Source of the DNA: CBDCBA01 sp965214125
Lineage (GTDB): Bacteria; Planctomycetota; Phycisphaerae; Tepidisphaerales; Tepidisphaeraceae
Length of the DNA: 64,000 nucleotides
Reading direction: 5' to 3'
NCBI GenBank assembly: GCA_965214125.1
Contig: CBDCBA010000034.1
Span: 114,455 to 178,454, forward strand
Shown: one piece after another, positions 43,745 to 52,397 of the stretch
Numbering within the stretch: position 1 is the first letter of the stretch
How the letters are laid out: each line of letters starts with the position of its first letter
Notes under the pieces: model-generated
What the model was told of the DNA's origin: nothing
Databases searched by the model: none
Seen by the model: the letters and a program-made list of their open reading frames with translations, nothing else
Translations under genes and position numbers: made by a program

Positions 43745-45304
43745 CGGCTGGCATCGGGTCGAGCCGCGGGAAGAGCGGGCTGGCTTCGCCGAACTGGTGG
43801 CCGGGCTGGGGCGGGGTTGGCCATCAGGTCGGCGAAGGTGCGGCCTTCGACGTTCACGTTCATTTGCTTCAGGCCGGCCGCCGCCTTGTCGGGCAGGACG
43901 GGCAGGAGCGCGATCAGGGCGCGGTAGAGGGCGATGGCCGCGTGGTGCAGGACGGCGTCAAGGCGGGCCGCCTGCAATTCGTCCTTGGCGAGCTTGAAGG
44001 GCTCAGTGCGGTCGATGTAGCCGTTCATCTCGCGGACGAGGTCGATCGCTAGGGTGGCGGCGGATTGGAGTTCAAGGGAGGTCCAGGCGCTCGTCACCTT
44101 CTCGGAGAGGGAGTTGGAGGCTTCGAGGAGTGCCTCGTCTTCGCGACCCGAAGCTGCCGCTTCGGCGTCGGGTAATGCCCCGTCGCGGTACTTGCCGGTC
44201 ATCTTGAGGACGCGGTTGAGGCCGTTGCCGAGGACGTTGGCGAGTTCGAGGTAGGCGCGATGCAGCTCGTCGGCCTGCCAGTCGAGGTCGGAGCCGAAGG
44301 GGGCGGCGCGGAGCAGGTAGTAGCGAAGCGCGTCAAGGCCGTAGTAATCTGTGACGCGGCGTAACTCATCAAGGCCGATGAAGTTGCCCATCGACTTGCT
44401 CATCTTCTTGCCTTCACTCGTCCACCAACCGTGGGCGAACACTTGCTTGGGGAGCGGCAGGCCGAGCGACATGAGAATGCACGGCCAATAGACCGTGTGG
44501 AACCAGAGAATCTCCTTGCCGATCAGATGCACGTCGGCCGGCCAGAACTTGTCGAAGCGCGTTGTGTCGTCGCTGTTGTAGCCGAGGACGGTGGCGTAGT
44601 TCGGCAGCGCATCGACCCAGACGTAGAGCACGTGCGACGGGTCGCCCGGCATCGGCGTGCCCCACTTCAGGCTGCTGCGCGTGATGGACAAGTCGCCGAA
44701 ATCGCCACCGTTGAGGTCGGTCAGGATCTTGTTGCGGCGGGCGGCGGGCTGGATGAACTCGGGGTGCTGCTCGATGTGCTCAATCAGCTTCGGCAGGTAC
44801 TTTGTCAGGCGAAAGAGGTAGGTCGACTCCTCGTGGCGTTCGAGCGGGCGGCCGCTGACGGCGCTCTTATAATCTTGAGCCTTGGCGTTGGTTTCGGTAA
44901 CAAACTCCTCCTGACCCACGTCGTACCAGCCGCTGTAGTTGCCCTGGTAGACATCGTCGTTCGCCTGGAGTTGTTCGACGAGCTTCGTGACGGCCGCGAC
45001 GTGGCGGGGCTGGCGGGTGTGGACGAAATCGTCGTGGGAGATGCCGATCTCCTTGAAGTAGTCCTCGAACTTCGGCCCCATCTCGTCGGCGAGCTCTTGC
45101 GGCGTGACGCCCCGCTCCCTGGCAGTCTGCTCCATCTTCTGGCCGTGCTGGTCGGTGCCGGTGGAGAGGAAGGTGTCGTCGCCCGCGAGGCGGTGGAAGC
45201 GGGCGACGGCGTCGGCGCAGATGGTCGTGTAGGCGTGGCCGAGGTGGGGCTCGCCGTTTGGGGTAGTAGATGGGCGTCGTGATGTAGAACGTGTTTTCGG
45301 CCAT
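43737..45304 (-). CDS. metG: Methionyl-tRNA synthetase (two frameshifts)
   Basis: Charges tRNA-Met, including the initiator tRNA at 36582. From the ATG at 45304 the protein reads ENTFYITTPIYYP, and after removing one base in the TTTGGGG run (45257-45263) continues NGEPHLGHAYTTICADAVAR. Class I marks are the HLGH box (HIGH-like), STGTDQHGQKMEQTA and the KMSKS loop (EGKKMSKSMGNFIG). A second extra base near 43801-43805 breaks the tail; corrected it ends APAGHQFGEASPLFP and stops at 43737. About 522 residues, without the C-terminal tRNA-binding domain of longer MetRS. A half palindromic element is read in frame at 44146-44169. Confidence 0.94.
44146..44169 (-). repeat. Half palindromic element inside metG
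   Basis: The minus strand matches the left arm of the element at 45644 in 23 of 24 positions. It is read as DAEAAASG, the same frame as DAEAEASG in the GT87 fusion, in the alpha-helical anticodon-binding part of MetRS. No second arm is seen. Confidence 0.75.
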
Positions 45305-45324
45305 CGCGGCGTTAGGGTAGCACC

Positions 45325-45621
45325 GTGGCTGATGGCGTCTGCGAGAGTTGCGGCAAGGCGGTGCCGACGGGCGGCTTTTACGTCGTGCGCGTTGATGTCT
45401 TCGCCGACCCGGCCATGCCGCCCATCGACACGACGCAACCGCCGGCGGAGGGGGAGAGCGTGGACGATCTCCTGGCGCAGCTCGAAACGCTCAGTGACGA
45501 GGAGTTGCAGGACCAGGTCCACCGGCGGTTCGAGCACCGGGTGTGCGCCGCGTGCCAGCGGTTGATCTTGAAGAACCCGCTCGGGTTGCCGAGACGAGCG
45601 CGGGAGCCGTCGCGGAATTGA
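45325..45621 (+). CDS. Small zinc-ribbon-like conserved protein
   Basis: A 98-residue protein starting at GTG 45325, divergent from metG with a 20-base gap. Two CxxC pairs are visible, CESCG near residue 6 and CAACQ near residue 75, with an acidic helix between (SVDDLLAQLETLSDEELQDQ). Together they could hold one zinc. FYVVRVDVFADPAMPPIDT precedes the helix. The function is unknown. Confidence 0.75.
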   Translation: MADGVCESCGKAVPTGGFYVVRVDVFADPAMPPIDTTQPPAEGESVDDLLAQLETLSDEELQDQVHRRFEHRVCAACQRLILKNPLGLPRRAREPSRN

Positions 45622-45643
45622 GGATTGGGCACGTGATCTCTAC

Positions 45644-45711
45644 GACGCCGAAGCGGAAGCTTCGGGTTCTGGTTGCACTGCGCAGAACCCCGAAGCTTCC
45701 GCTTCGGCGTC
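45644..45711. repeat. Doubly palindromic element, GACGCCGAAGCGG family, intergenic copy
   Basis: Arms 45644-45671 (28 bases) and 45683-45711 (29 bases, one extra C) are inverted copies around an 11-base loop. Each arm folds alone as CCGAAGC-GGAA-GCTTCGG. It lies between the convergent zinc-ribbon and L,D-transpeptidase genes. Related copies occur inside two coding sequences. Confidence 0.92.
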
Positions 45712-45729
45712 GGGAGATGGAGGGCGCGA

Positions 45730-46786
45730 CTATTGCTCGATCACCTGCACCTTGCTGCGGCTTTCGTAGAGCATGTTGTAGACGTCGACGATGTCTTGGT
45801 CGGCGAGGCGGATGCAGCCCATGCTGGCGTTGGTGCCGATGGTCTCGGGCTCGATCGTGCCGTGGATGCCGTAGCTCGGCTGGCCGACCGCGTCGCCGGC
45901 GATGCCGGTCAAGCCGATCCAGCGCTCGCCGAGGGGGTTCTTCGGGTCGTCGCGCGAAAAGACCTCGTTCGTGCGCGGGTTGGTCCACTCGGGGTTGACG
46001 AGCTTGCTGTGCAGCGTGACCTCCCACGTGCCCGTCGGCGTCGAGCCGTCGGCGCCGAGGCCGACCTTGTAGGTGGTTAGGTACATGCTGTCGGGCTCGC
46101 CCCGGCAGGCCGCCGAGGTACATGTCCATCGTGAAGTGCGTTTTGCTCACAACGGCGTGGATCGGCCCCTTGATCGTCTTGAGACTTTGGCCGATGCGGA
46201 TCTTGTTGGCCGTGGTCGCGTTGATGCGCTCGAGGAAGCCGTAGGGTACCTTGAACTCGTTCGCGAGCTTGCCGAGCAGATCGCCGGTCTGGATCGTGTG
46301 CTCGCCCTGGAACGGGTCGTCTTTGAAGCGCTTGGTGGGGGTGAAGACGATGACTTGATTCAGGTCGCGCAGGTCGGCCTTCACCAGCTCGGCGGTGGCG
46401 TGGTCGAGCGTGCCGCTTTGCAGGGCGTCGTTGAGAATCTTGCGGGCCTCGAGCAGCTTGCCCTGATCCTGAAGAATCTTGGCGTCCTTTTGGAAGCCGC
46501 TTTTGGGCGTGACGCGGTTGGGGAGCGTGACGACGGGCTTGGACTCGCCTTTGGGCTTGGCCGCGAGCGCAGCGGGCTTGGCGTCCCACTCCTTGTTGGG
46601 CGTCGCCTTGGCAGCGGTGGGGGTGGTGGCTCCTTCGGGCGCGGGCGCGTCGACCTCGGCGGCGGTGGAACTGCCCAGCGGGTTGAGGGCGTAGATGCCC
46701 AGCAACGCGACGGCGACGATCAGGGCGCCGACCAGCCCGCGGCTGAGCAGGCGGTTCTTGCGGCGATTGCTGCGTAGACGGGCCAT
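45730..46786 (-). CDS. LysM and L,D-transpeptidase (YkuD) protein (one frameshift)
   Basis: Predicted to make 3-3 cross-links or attach proteins to peptidoglycan. The ATG at 46786 has GGAGGTGA five bases upstream. Basic N-terminus and one membrane anchor (LLSRGLVGALIVAVALLGIY), a Pro/Ala-rich stretch, a helical part (KILQDQGKLLEARKILNDAL), a LysM motif (HTIQTGDLLGKLANEFKVPY) and the YkuD domain. The catalytic part is GIHGTIEPETIGTNASMGCI with Cys before IRLADQDIVDVYN. One extra base in the CCCC run 46100-46103 breaks the frame; corrected it reads GGLPGEPDSMYLTTYKVGLG. About 351 residues. It implies that this organism has peptidoglycan. Confidence 0.88.
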
Positions 46787-46864
46787 GACGGTCACCTCCG
46801 TGTGACGGGTGCGGGCGGACTCGAGATGCTGCGCGGCTCGGCCGCGCGCGGGCAGTCTATCGAG

Positions 46865-47434
46865 TTACTCCCCCGCGTCCACGTCGGTTCGCCGGTAAAC
46901 GCCCGATGCGGTCACAACGGCGTCGAGCGGCACGTCGTGCGGCTCGGTCGGCAGATCGTCGAGGAGTTGGCAGTCGAAGCAGACGCCGCACGTGAAGCAC
47001 GTCGGCGCGAGCGTTGCGAGGAAGCGGTCGTAGTACCCCTTGCCGCGGCCGAGGCGTTGGCCGTTCCGCGTGAAGGCGACGCCGGGAACCAAAACAAAGT
47101 CGAGGGTCGCCACGTCCAACGCCGGCCCGACCGGCTCCCAGATGCCATATGTCCCGCGCCGCCAGCCCTCGCCTGGCGGTGGTTCCAACGCGCTCGCGAC
47201 GTCCAGCCCGCCGTCGTCCCGTACGCGTGCCGCAAGCCTCCCGAGACCGTCGAACAAGGGGCGCACGTCGGGCTCATCCCACAGCGGCGCGTACAAGGTT
47301 GCCGCCGTGGCGTTCGCCCATGCCGCGAGCGTCCCCACCCGATCGCAAATCCGTGTCGACTCACGTCCCACATTGACGGAGCGAAGTCGTTCGCGCACGG
47401 CGCGTCGAAGTTGTTGCTTTCGCTCCTGGCTCAT
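46865..47434 (-). CDS. 5-formyltetrahydrofolate cyclo-ligase
   Basis: Converts 5-formyl-THF to 5,10-methenyl-THF with ATP, salvaging folate. The 189-residue protein has the basic substrate-binding start KQQLRRAVRERLRSVN, LYAPLWDEPDVRPL, YGIWEP, and the signature VLVPGVAFTRNGQRLGRGKG followed by YYDRFLA, then GVCFDCQLLDDLPTEPHDVP. All the usual blocks are present and the length is normal. The ATG is 13 bases upstream of a palindromic element on the 5' side. Confidence 0.95.
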   Translation of the reverse strand: MSQERKQQLRRAVRERLRSVNVGRESTRICDRVGTLAAWANATAATLYAPLWDEPDVRPLFDGLGRLAARVRDDGGLDVASALEPPPGEGWRRGTYGIWEPVGPALDVATLDFVLVPGVAFTRNGQRLGRGKGYYDRFLATLAPTCFTCGVCFDCQLLDDLPTEPHDVPLDAVVTASGVYRRTDVDAGE

Positions 47435-47446
47435 CGATTCTCATCG

Positions 47447-47513
47447 GTAGCTGCGGGTCCCTGACCCGCAGTCAGGATCGGGATCAAACTGCGGGTCACG
47501 GACCCGCAGCTAC
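47447..47513. repeat. Doubly palindromic element, GTAGCTGCGGGTC family
   Basis: Arms 47447-47472 and 47488-47513 match in 25 of 26 positions when inverted; each folds alone (CTGCGGGTC-CCT-GACCCGCAG, counted with its loop). CTA near the right end (47510-47512) is the TAG stop of rarA. Confidence 0.9.
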
Positions 47514-48799
47514 CCATCGTTCTGATGGTCACCTTTGGGCTCGGGCACGGGGGAGCGGTCGACATCGCGACCATTGCCGGAAGGCTCGTAGTAGGTTTCG
47601 GTGACGCCGAAGGAGTCGTCGTCTTCGTCGGAGGCCTTGCCGTGGCCGAGGCGTTTGCTGCCGCGGTAGTGGGCGTCGCGGAGCTTGTCCGGGACGAGAA
47701 CGGTTCGCGCTTCCTGCACGTCGCGCGTGGCGCGGGCGATGGCGGTCGTGGCGCTGCGACTTTTCGGGGCGGTCGCCAGGTGAAGCACGGCGTGCGCGAG
47801 CGTCAGCCGGCACTCGGGCAGGCCCACACGGGTGACGACGTCGAAGGCCGCGTTCGCCACCAGCATCGCCGACGGGTCGGCCAGACCCACGTCTTCGCTC
47901 GCGAAAATCACCAGCCGCCGCGCGAGGAACCGCGGGTCTTCCCCCGCCTCCAGCATGCGCGCCAGCCAGTAGACGGCCGCGTCCGGGTCGCTGCCGCGCA
48001 TGCTCTTGATCAGAGCGCTCGCGTGGTCGTAATGCTGATCGCCGAGCTTGTCGTACAGGACGGCCTTGCGCTGGATCGACTGCTCCGCCACCGCAAGATC
48101 GATGACAATCGGGCCGTCGCCCTTGTGGGAGAGAACGGCGACTTCCAGCGCCGACAGCGCCCGCCGCGCGTCGCCGTCACTCGTCGCGGCCCAGTGGTCG
48201 AGGGCCTCGTCCGTCAACTCGACCGCGCGACCGCCGAAGCCCCGCTCTTGGTCGGACACGGCACGCCGGATCACCGTCTTCACGTCCTCCTCGCTCAGCG
48301 GCTGGAACTGGAAAATCTGGCTGCGGCTAACGAGCGCGCTGTTCACCGCGAAGAACGGGTTCTCGGTCGTCGCGCCGATGAGAATGATGACGCCGTCCTC
48401 GACGTCGCCGAGCAGCACGTCCTGCTGGCTCTTGTTGAAGCGGTGAATCTCGTCGAGAAACAGCAGCGTGCGCGAGCCGCCGGTTTCAATGGCGGCGCGG
48501 GCGTCGTCGAGGGTCTTGCGAACCTCCTTCACGCCACTCGATACCGCGTTGAGGGCGGCGAAGCGGCTGGCGGTGGTGTCGGCGATGATGCGGGCGAGGG
48601 TCGTTTTGCCCGTGCCCGGCGGGCCGTAAAAGAGGGCACTGCCGAGCCGGTCGGCGTCGATCAGGCGGCGCAGGAGCATGCCGTCGCCCAAGAAGTGCGT
48701 TTGGCCGACGAACTCGTCGAGCGACCGCGCCCGCATCCGCGCCGCCAGCGGCTGGGCCTTGGCGAGATTGGCTTGCCGCTGGCCGGCGAAGAGGTCCAC
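47510..48799 (-). CDS. rarA: Replication-associated recombination protein A (AAA+ ATPase)
   Basis: RarA (MgsA) is a clamp-loader-like ATPase acting at stalled replication forks. The 429-residue protein should start at GTG 48799 (VDLFAGQRQANLAKAQPLAA); the longer frame from 48883 would read through an inverted repeat. Motifs are MRARSLDEFVGQTHFLG, Walker A ALFYGPPGTGKTTLARIIAD, Walker B TLLFLDEIHRFNKSQQDVLL, sensor ILIGATTENPFFAVNSALVS and DGDARRALSALEVAV. The C-terminus has RGSDPDAAVYWLARMLEAGE, typical of MgsA. The tail (SDEDDDSFGVTETYYEPSGN) is acidic. The TAG stop lies in a palindromic element. Confidence 0.95.
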   Translation of the reverse strand: MDLFAGQRQANLAKAQPLAARMRARSLDEFVGQTHFLGDGMLLRRLIDADRLGSALFYGPPGTGKTTLARIIADTTASRFAALNAVSSGVKEVRKTLDDARAAIETGGSRTLLFLDEIHRFNKSQQDVLLGDVEDGVIILIGATTENPFFAVNSALVSRSQIFQFQPLSEEDVKTVIRRAVSDQERGFGGRAVELTDEALDHWAATSDGDARRALSALEVAVLSHKGDGPIVIDLAVAEQSIQRKAVLYDKLGDQHYDHASALIKSMRGSDPDAAVYWLARMLEAGEDPRFLARRLVIFASEDVGLADPSAMLVANAAFDVVTRVGLPECRLTLAHAVLHLATAPKSRSATTAIARATRDVQEARTVLVPDKLRDAHYRGSKRLGHGKASDEDDDSFGVTETYYEPSGNGRDVDRSPVPEPKGDHQNDG

Positions 48800-48817
48800 G
48801 GGGGATGGTAAGGGCGG

Positions 48818-48909
48818 AAAGGATGAAGGCGGAAGGATGAAGGATGAACCAGAGGCAGATCCGGATCCGGATTTCAGGCTCATCCTTCATCCTTCCGCCT
48901 TCATCCTTT
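48818..48909. repeat. Perfect 30-bp inverted repeat made of purine heptamers
   Basis: Arms 48818-48847 and 48880-48909 are perfect inverted copies around a 32-base loop. The left arm is AAA plus GGATGAA, GGCGGAA, GGATGAA and GGATGA, so it is built of 7-base units. It lies upstream of rarA and downstream of the gene at 48921 (both minus). Confidence 0.9.
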
Positions 48910-48920
48910 CTGATTCCCTC

Positions 48921-49586
48921 CTAGTTCAGTTCCGGGCGGCCGTCGAGGGTGACGGGCTCGGCGAGGCGGAGCGTCGCGAGCAGGTGGTCGTAGTGCACGG
49001 CGTACCGGTCGGCCTCGTCCTCGTAGAACTCGAAGCTGATCAGCACGTGCAGCGCCGCGCGGCGGACCTGGACGTGGCGGTGGATCACCCAGCGTGGCTC
49101 GACACCGACGCGCGCGTCGCTCGTGTCGAGCCACGCCCACTCGATTGCCGCCCACTCGTGTGTCGAGGCCGCCCCGCCGCCGCTGCCGCTCGTGACGTCG
49201 CTCGCCGGGCGGCGCGGAAAGGGCGATCGGGTGCCATCCCTGTGCTCGCCCGTGGCGTCGTCGCGCGTGGTGTCGCGAACGACCTGGGCAAGATCTGTCT
49301 CGCTGCGCCACGACGCCCCGGCCTCGGGCGGCAGGTGGAAGATCGTCACGCTCACCCGGCACGACTCCTTCGGCGAGGGCTTGTCCGACAGGACGATCGC
49401 GTTCTTCTGGTGGCCCACGCTCCAACCGGCGGGGAACTCGAAGCGCACGTCGCCCCGGTTGGCCACGAAAATCTGGTAGCCGTCGGCCGACGTCCAGCCG
49501 TGATGCGCCGGCAGCGCGTGGGTGGTCTTGCGGACAGGCGTCAGCCCGGTCTTTCCGCCCCGCTTCGATCGCCTGTGCCTCGCCAC
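48921..49586 (-). CDS. Hypothetical protein upstream of rarA, downstream of ruvC
   Basis: A 221-residue protein with GTG start four bases after the ruvC stop, so the two are probably one operon. The N-terminus is basic (ARHRRSKRGGKTGLTPVRK). The body is beta-rich: GYQIFVANRGDVRFEFPAGW, CRVSVTIFHLPPEAG and LHVLISFEFYEDEADRYAVH, a pattern like DUF1795/PsbP-type domains. No signal peptide or catalytic motif is seen. Function is unknown. Confidence 0.7.
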   Translation of the reverse strand: MARHRRSKRGGKTGLTPVRKTTHALPAHHGWTSADGYQIFVANRGDVRFEFPAGWSVGHQKNAIVLSDKPSPKESCRVSVTIFHLPPEAGASWRSETDLAQVVRDTTRDDATGEHRDGTRSPFPRRPASDVTSGSGGGAASTHEWAAIEWAWLDTSDARVGVEPRWVIHRHVQVRRAALHVLISFEFYEDEADRYAVHYDHLLATLRLAEPVTLDGRPELN

Positions 49587-49590
49587 GCCG

Positions 49591-50109
49591 TCATTCTACC
49601 GCCAGCGCGTCCGCACCGCCGCTGCGGGCCAGGCAGAGGGCGACGGCCAGCGCGTCGGCCACGTCCGGCGGCTCGGGAATCTCGGCCAGGTTCCACAGCG
49701 ACTGCACGCTGCGCTGCATCTGCTTCTTATCCGCGTGGCCAAAACCCGTGAGCGACTGCTTCACGCGATTGGCCGCCAACTCGAAGACCGGCAGCCTGCG
49801 CCGCCAGCAGCAAAGGAGCATCACGCCGCGCGCGTGGGCCATGATGACGGCCGTCTTCGGGTGCGCGTAGTGGCTGTAGACCTCCTCGACGGCGACCGCC
49901 CGCGGGGCGAACTCGGCCAGGACCGCGTCGAGTTCCGCCTCAAGCTGCACAAGGCGTTCGCCGACCGGGCGTTTCTCGTCGAGCCGGATCACGCCGCCGT
50001 CGATCAGGGTGGGAACGACCGGCGTCTCCGGGTCGTGGTCGATCACGCCGTAGCCGGTCAGGCGCGTGCCGGGATCGAGGCCGAGCAGGCGAATGGTCGC
50101 GTGGCTCAC
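49591..50109 (-). CDS. ruvC: Crossover junction endodeoxyribonuclease RuvC
   Basis: Resolves Holliday junctions. The 172-residue protein has the RNase H-like fold with its acidic residues visible: Asp in LLGLDPGTRLTGYGVI, Glu in RAVAVEEVYSHYAHPKTAVI and the final Asp in EPPDVADALAVALCLA. ADKKQMQRSVQSLW is the conserved third block. Its ATG overlaps the stop of the upstream HEAT lipoprotein gene by four bases. ruvA and ruvB are not in the window. Confidence 0.96.
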   Translation of the reverse strand: MSHATIRLLGLDPGTRLTGYGVIDHDPETPVVPTLIDGGVIRLDEKRPVGERLVQLEAELDAVLAEFAPRAVAVEEVYSHYAHPKTAVIMAHARGVMLLCCWRRRLPVFELAANRVKQSLTGFGHADKKQMQRSVQSLWNLAEIPEPPDVADALAVALCLARSGGADALAVE

Positions 50110-51101
50110 GAGCCGCGCCCGGCGAGTTGAAGGATGGCCGTCGCGGCGGCGAGGCGGACGTTGGGATCCTTCGCGTCGAGCAACGGGGCGATCAGCGGCT
50201 GCGCGTCGGCCCGGCCGATGTCGCCGAATGCCAGCGCCGCCAAACCGCGCTGCAACGGGTTCCCCTCGGCAATCGCCTCCTGCGCCACGCCGTACCCCGC
50301 ATCGCTGCCGACGCGGCCCAGGCCCCGCGCCGCGGCGAGGCGGACTTCGACGTAGTCGTCGGTCAGCTTACCCATCATCGCCTGCATCGCGCGCGGGTCG
50401 CGGCGGGTCGAGAGCCCGAGCGTGCCGATCACGTTGTCGTCGGCGTACTGGTTGACCGTCGCGACGATCAGCGGGTTGAGCCCACGATCGTCGCCCAATC
50501 GCCACAACGCCTCGGCCGCGTTCAAAACGACGTTGCCGTCCGGGTCGCCCAACAGTGGCGCGAGCGCGTTTGCGGCCGATGGCTCCTCCGTGAAGCCCAA
50601 CGCCACTGCGGCGTTAGCGCGAACCACGGGGTCCGGCGACGCTGTGGCCTCGGCGAGCTGCTGGCTCAGCGTTTTGTCACCGAGGCGGTGCAGCGCGAAG
50701 AGGGCGGCCGTCCGAGCGTTGGGCGACTCGCCGCCGACGAGCGCGTGAAGGGCCTGGCGAATCTCGGGCGAATCGACCCGCGCCCGCCCGGCGACCATCG
50801 CGGCGGCGAACCGAACGCGCGCGTCTTCGTCGCGCAGACGATCGAGCAGCAAATCCGTTGCCTCAACTTCGGGTAGATGCTGCGCCGCTTCGGCGGCATT
50901 GGCGCGAAGCAGCGGCTCGTCATCCGTCGCGAGGTCGCGGACGATCTGCCGAGCCGTGTCGATCAGCGCCGCGTCGAGCGTCACCTGCTTCGCCGGCGGA
51001 ACGGGCGGGGGCTCGGCAAGCTCGTACGCCTGCTGTTGCGCACATCCGCCCGCGAACACCACGACGGCGACGAAACACGACTTGCGGCAGTTCGATCTCA
51101 T
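50106..51101 (-). CDS. HEAT-repeat lipoprotein
   Basis: A 331-residue protein. A lipoprotein signal (SCFVAVVVFAGGC) is followed by an almost unbroken series of about seven to eight HEAT-like helical repeats, e.g. LLRANAAEAAQHLPEVEATD, ARVRFAAAMVAGRARVDSPE, PVVRANAAVALGFTEEPSAA, NVVLNAAEALWRLGDDRGLN and VEVRLAAARGLGRVGSDAGY. Such solenoids bind proteins. It is translationally coupled to ruvC, although the functional link is unclear. It is divergent from the DUF4105 gene. Confidence 0.88.
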   Translation of the reverse strand: MRSNCRKSCFVAVVVFAGGCAQQQAYELAEPPPVPPAKQVTLDAALIDTARQIVRDLATDDEPLLRANAAEAAQHLPEVEATDLLLDRLRDEDARVRFAAAMVAGRARVDSPEIRQALHALVGGESPNARTAALFALHRLGDKTLSQQLAEATASPDPVVRANAAVALGFTEEPSAANALAPLLGDPDGNVVLNAAEALWRLGDDRGLNPLIVATVNQYADDNVIGTLGLSTRRDPRAMQAMMGKLTDDYVEVRLAAARGLGRVGSDAGYGVAQEAIAEGNPLQRGLAALAFGDIGRADAQPLIAPLLDAKDPNVRLAAATAILQLAGRGS

Positions 51102-51140
51102 GACGTTCCGTTTCTCGGGGCTGGCCGTAGACTGCCGGCG

Positions 51141-52385
51141 GTGCTTCTTCGCGGACTCAGCCTCGCGCTCTTGGCCCTAGTCTACCTGCCGCCCGGCTTC
51201 GCACACGCGCGGGAGCCGGGGGTGGGGGTGGGGGTGGTGGGGGAGCCGACGGTGGCAGTGGTCACGATCGCGCCCGGCGAGGCCGTCTACGAGAAGTACG
51301 GCCACAACCTGCTGTTGGTGCGCGACGACATCACCGGTGGACTCGTCGCTTACGACTGGGGCCGGTTCGACTTCAACGATCCGGCCTTTCTCCCCAGGTT
51401 CGTCCGCGGCGACATGCTCTACTCCGCCGGCGTCGCCGATGGGCGGGTGACGCTCGACTTCTACCTGAACCAGGGCCGCGGCGTGACGGTGCAGGAACTC
51501 GACCTCTCGCCGGCACAAGCGGTCGCGTTGCAACGATTCTGCGAACGCGCCAACCTGCCGGCGAACCGTGAGTATCGCTACGACCAGTTCGTCGACAACT
51601 GCTCGACCCGCCTGCGCGACGCGATCGACGAGGTACTCGGCGGCAAACTACAGGCACAACTCAAGGCCGTGCCGGCGGAGACGACGTACCGCGACGAGGT
51701 CGAGCGGCACGTGGCCGGCGACGTGCCGCTGTGGTTCGGCCTGCACGCGATCCTCGGCCCGTACGCCGACCAGCAACTCAGCGCCTGGCAGGCGTCGTTC
51801 GTGCCGGGCGAACTGCAGGCGTGGCTGACAATGGTCGAGCTGCCGGACGGCGAGGGCGGGACGCGGCCGCTCGTGGGGCGGGAGGTCGTGCTGCAATTGA
51901 GTCCCCTGCCGCCCGCGGCGGATAGATCGTCGCAGCGATGGTGGCAGGCGGGGTTGATCGGCCTGGTCGTCGGCGCGGCGATGATGCTTCTGGCGAAGCT
52001 CGGCCGCGCCGGACGGCTGCCGACGGCGGCATGGTTCCTCGTCGCCGGCGTCATGGGAACGATCGGGGCGGGCATGTGGGCCTTCACCAGCCACGTCGGC
52101 GCCCACGCAAACCAGACCGTGTTGCTCGTCTCGCCGCTCGGCCTGGCGCTGGCGGTGCTGGCGCTGATCCCGAAGCGACTCCGGCGAGTGACGACGACGC
52201 TCGCCGCCATCCACCTGGGCCTTTGCCTCGTCGGCGTCGCGTTCCATCTGATGCCCGTCATCGGGCAGGACAACGCCGCCGTCGTCGCGCTGGCACTGCC
52301 GCTGAACATCGCGGCCGCGTGGGTCGTGATGCGACGACCGACCGCCAACCCCAGCGGTTCGCCCGCCACATCTGCCGCGTTGTAG
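51141..52385 (+). CDS. DUF4105 (Lnb N-terminal-like) membrane protein
   Basis: A 414-residue protein. The GTG at 51141 begins a signal peptide (LLRGLSLALLALVYLPPGFA), although no strong ribosome site is visible. The periplasmic domain has VVTIAPGEAVYEKYGHNLLL, YDWGRFDFNDPAFLPRFVRG and YDQFVDNCSTRLRDAID; the conserved His and Cys of these papain-like amidase or protease domains are present. Four transmembrane helices follow from about residue 285. Related proteins include the N-terminal part of lacto-N-biosidase chaperones, but the reaction here is unknown. It is followed 12 bases later by a metalloprotease gene. Confidence 0.85.
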   Translation: MLLRGLSLALLALVYLPPGFAHAREPGVGVGVVGEPTVAVVTIAPGEAVYEKYGHNLLLVRDDITGGLVAYDWGRFDFNDPAFLPRFVRGDMLYSAGVADGRVTLDFYLNQGRGVTVQELDLSPAQAVALQRFCERANLPANREYRYDQFVDNCSTRLRDAIDEVLGGKLQAQLKAVPAETTYRDEVERHVAGDVPLWFGLHAILGPYADQQLSAWQASFVPGELQAWLTMVELPDGEGGTRPLVGREVVLQLSPLPPAADRSSQRWWQAGLIGLVVGAAMMLLAKLGRAGRLPTAAWFLVAGVMGTIGAGMWAFTSHVGAHANQTVLLVSPLGLALAVLALIPKRLRRVTTTLAAIHLGLCLVGVAFHLMPVIGQDNAAVVALALPLNIAAAWVVMRRPTANPSGSPATSAAL

Positions 52386-52397
52386 GATGCGGGCAGG

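Noticed and set aside
48800..48883. N-terminal 28 residues of RarA from a start at 48883
   Set aside because: They would be encoded by the perfect inverted repeat and lack similarity to RarA; the GTG at 48799 gives the conserved start.
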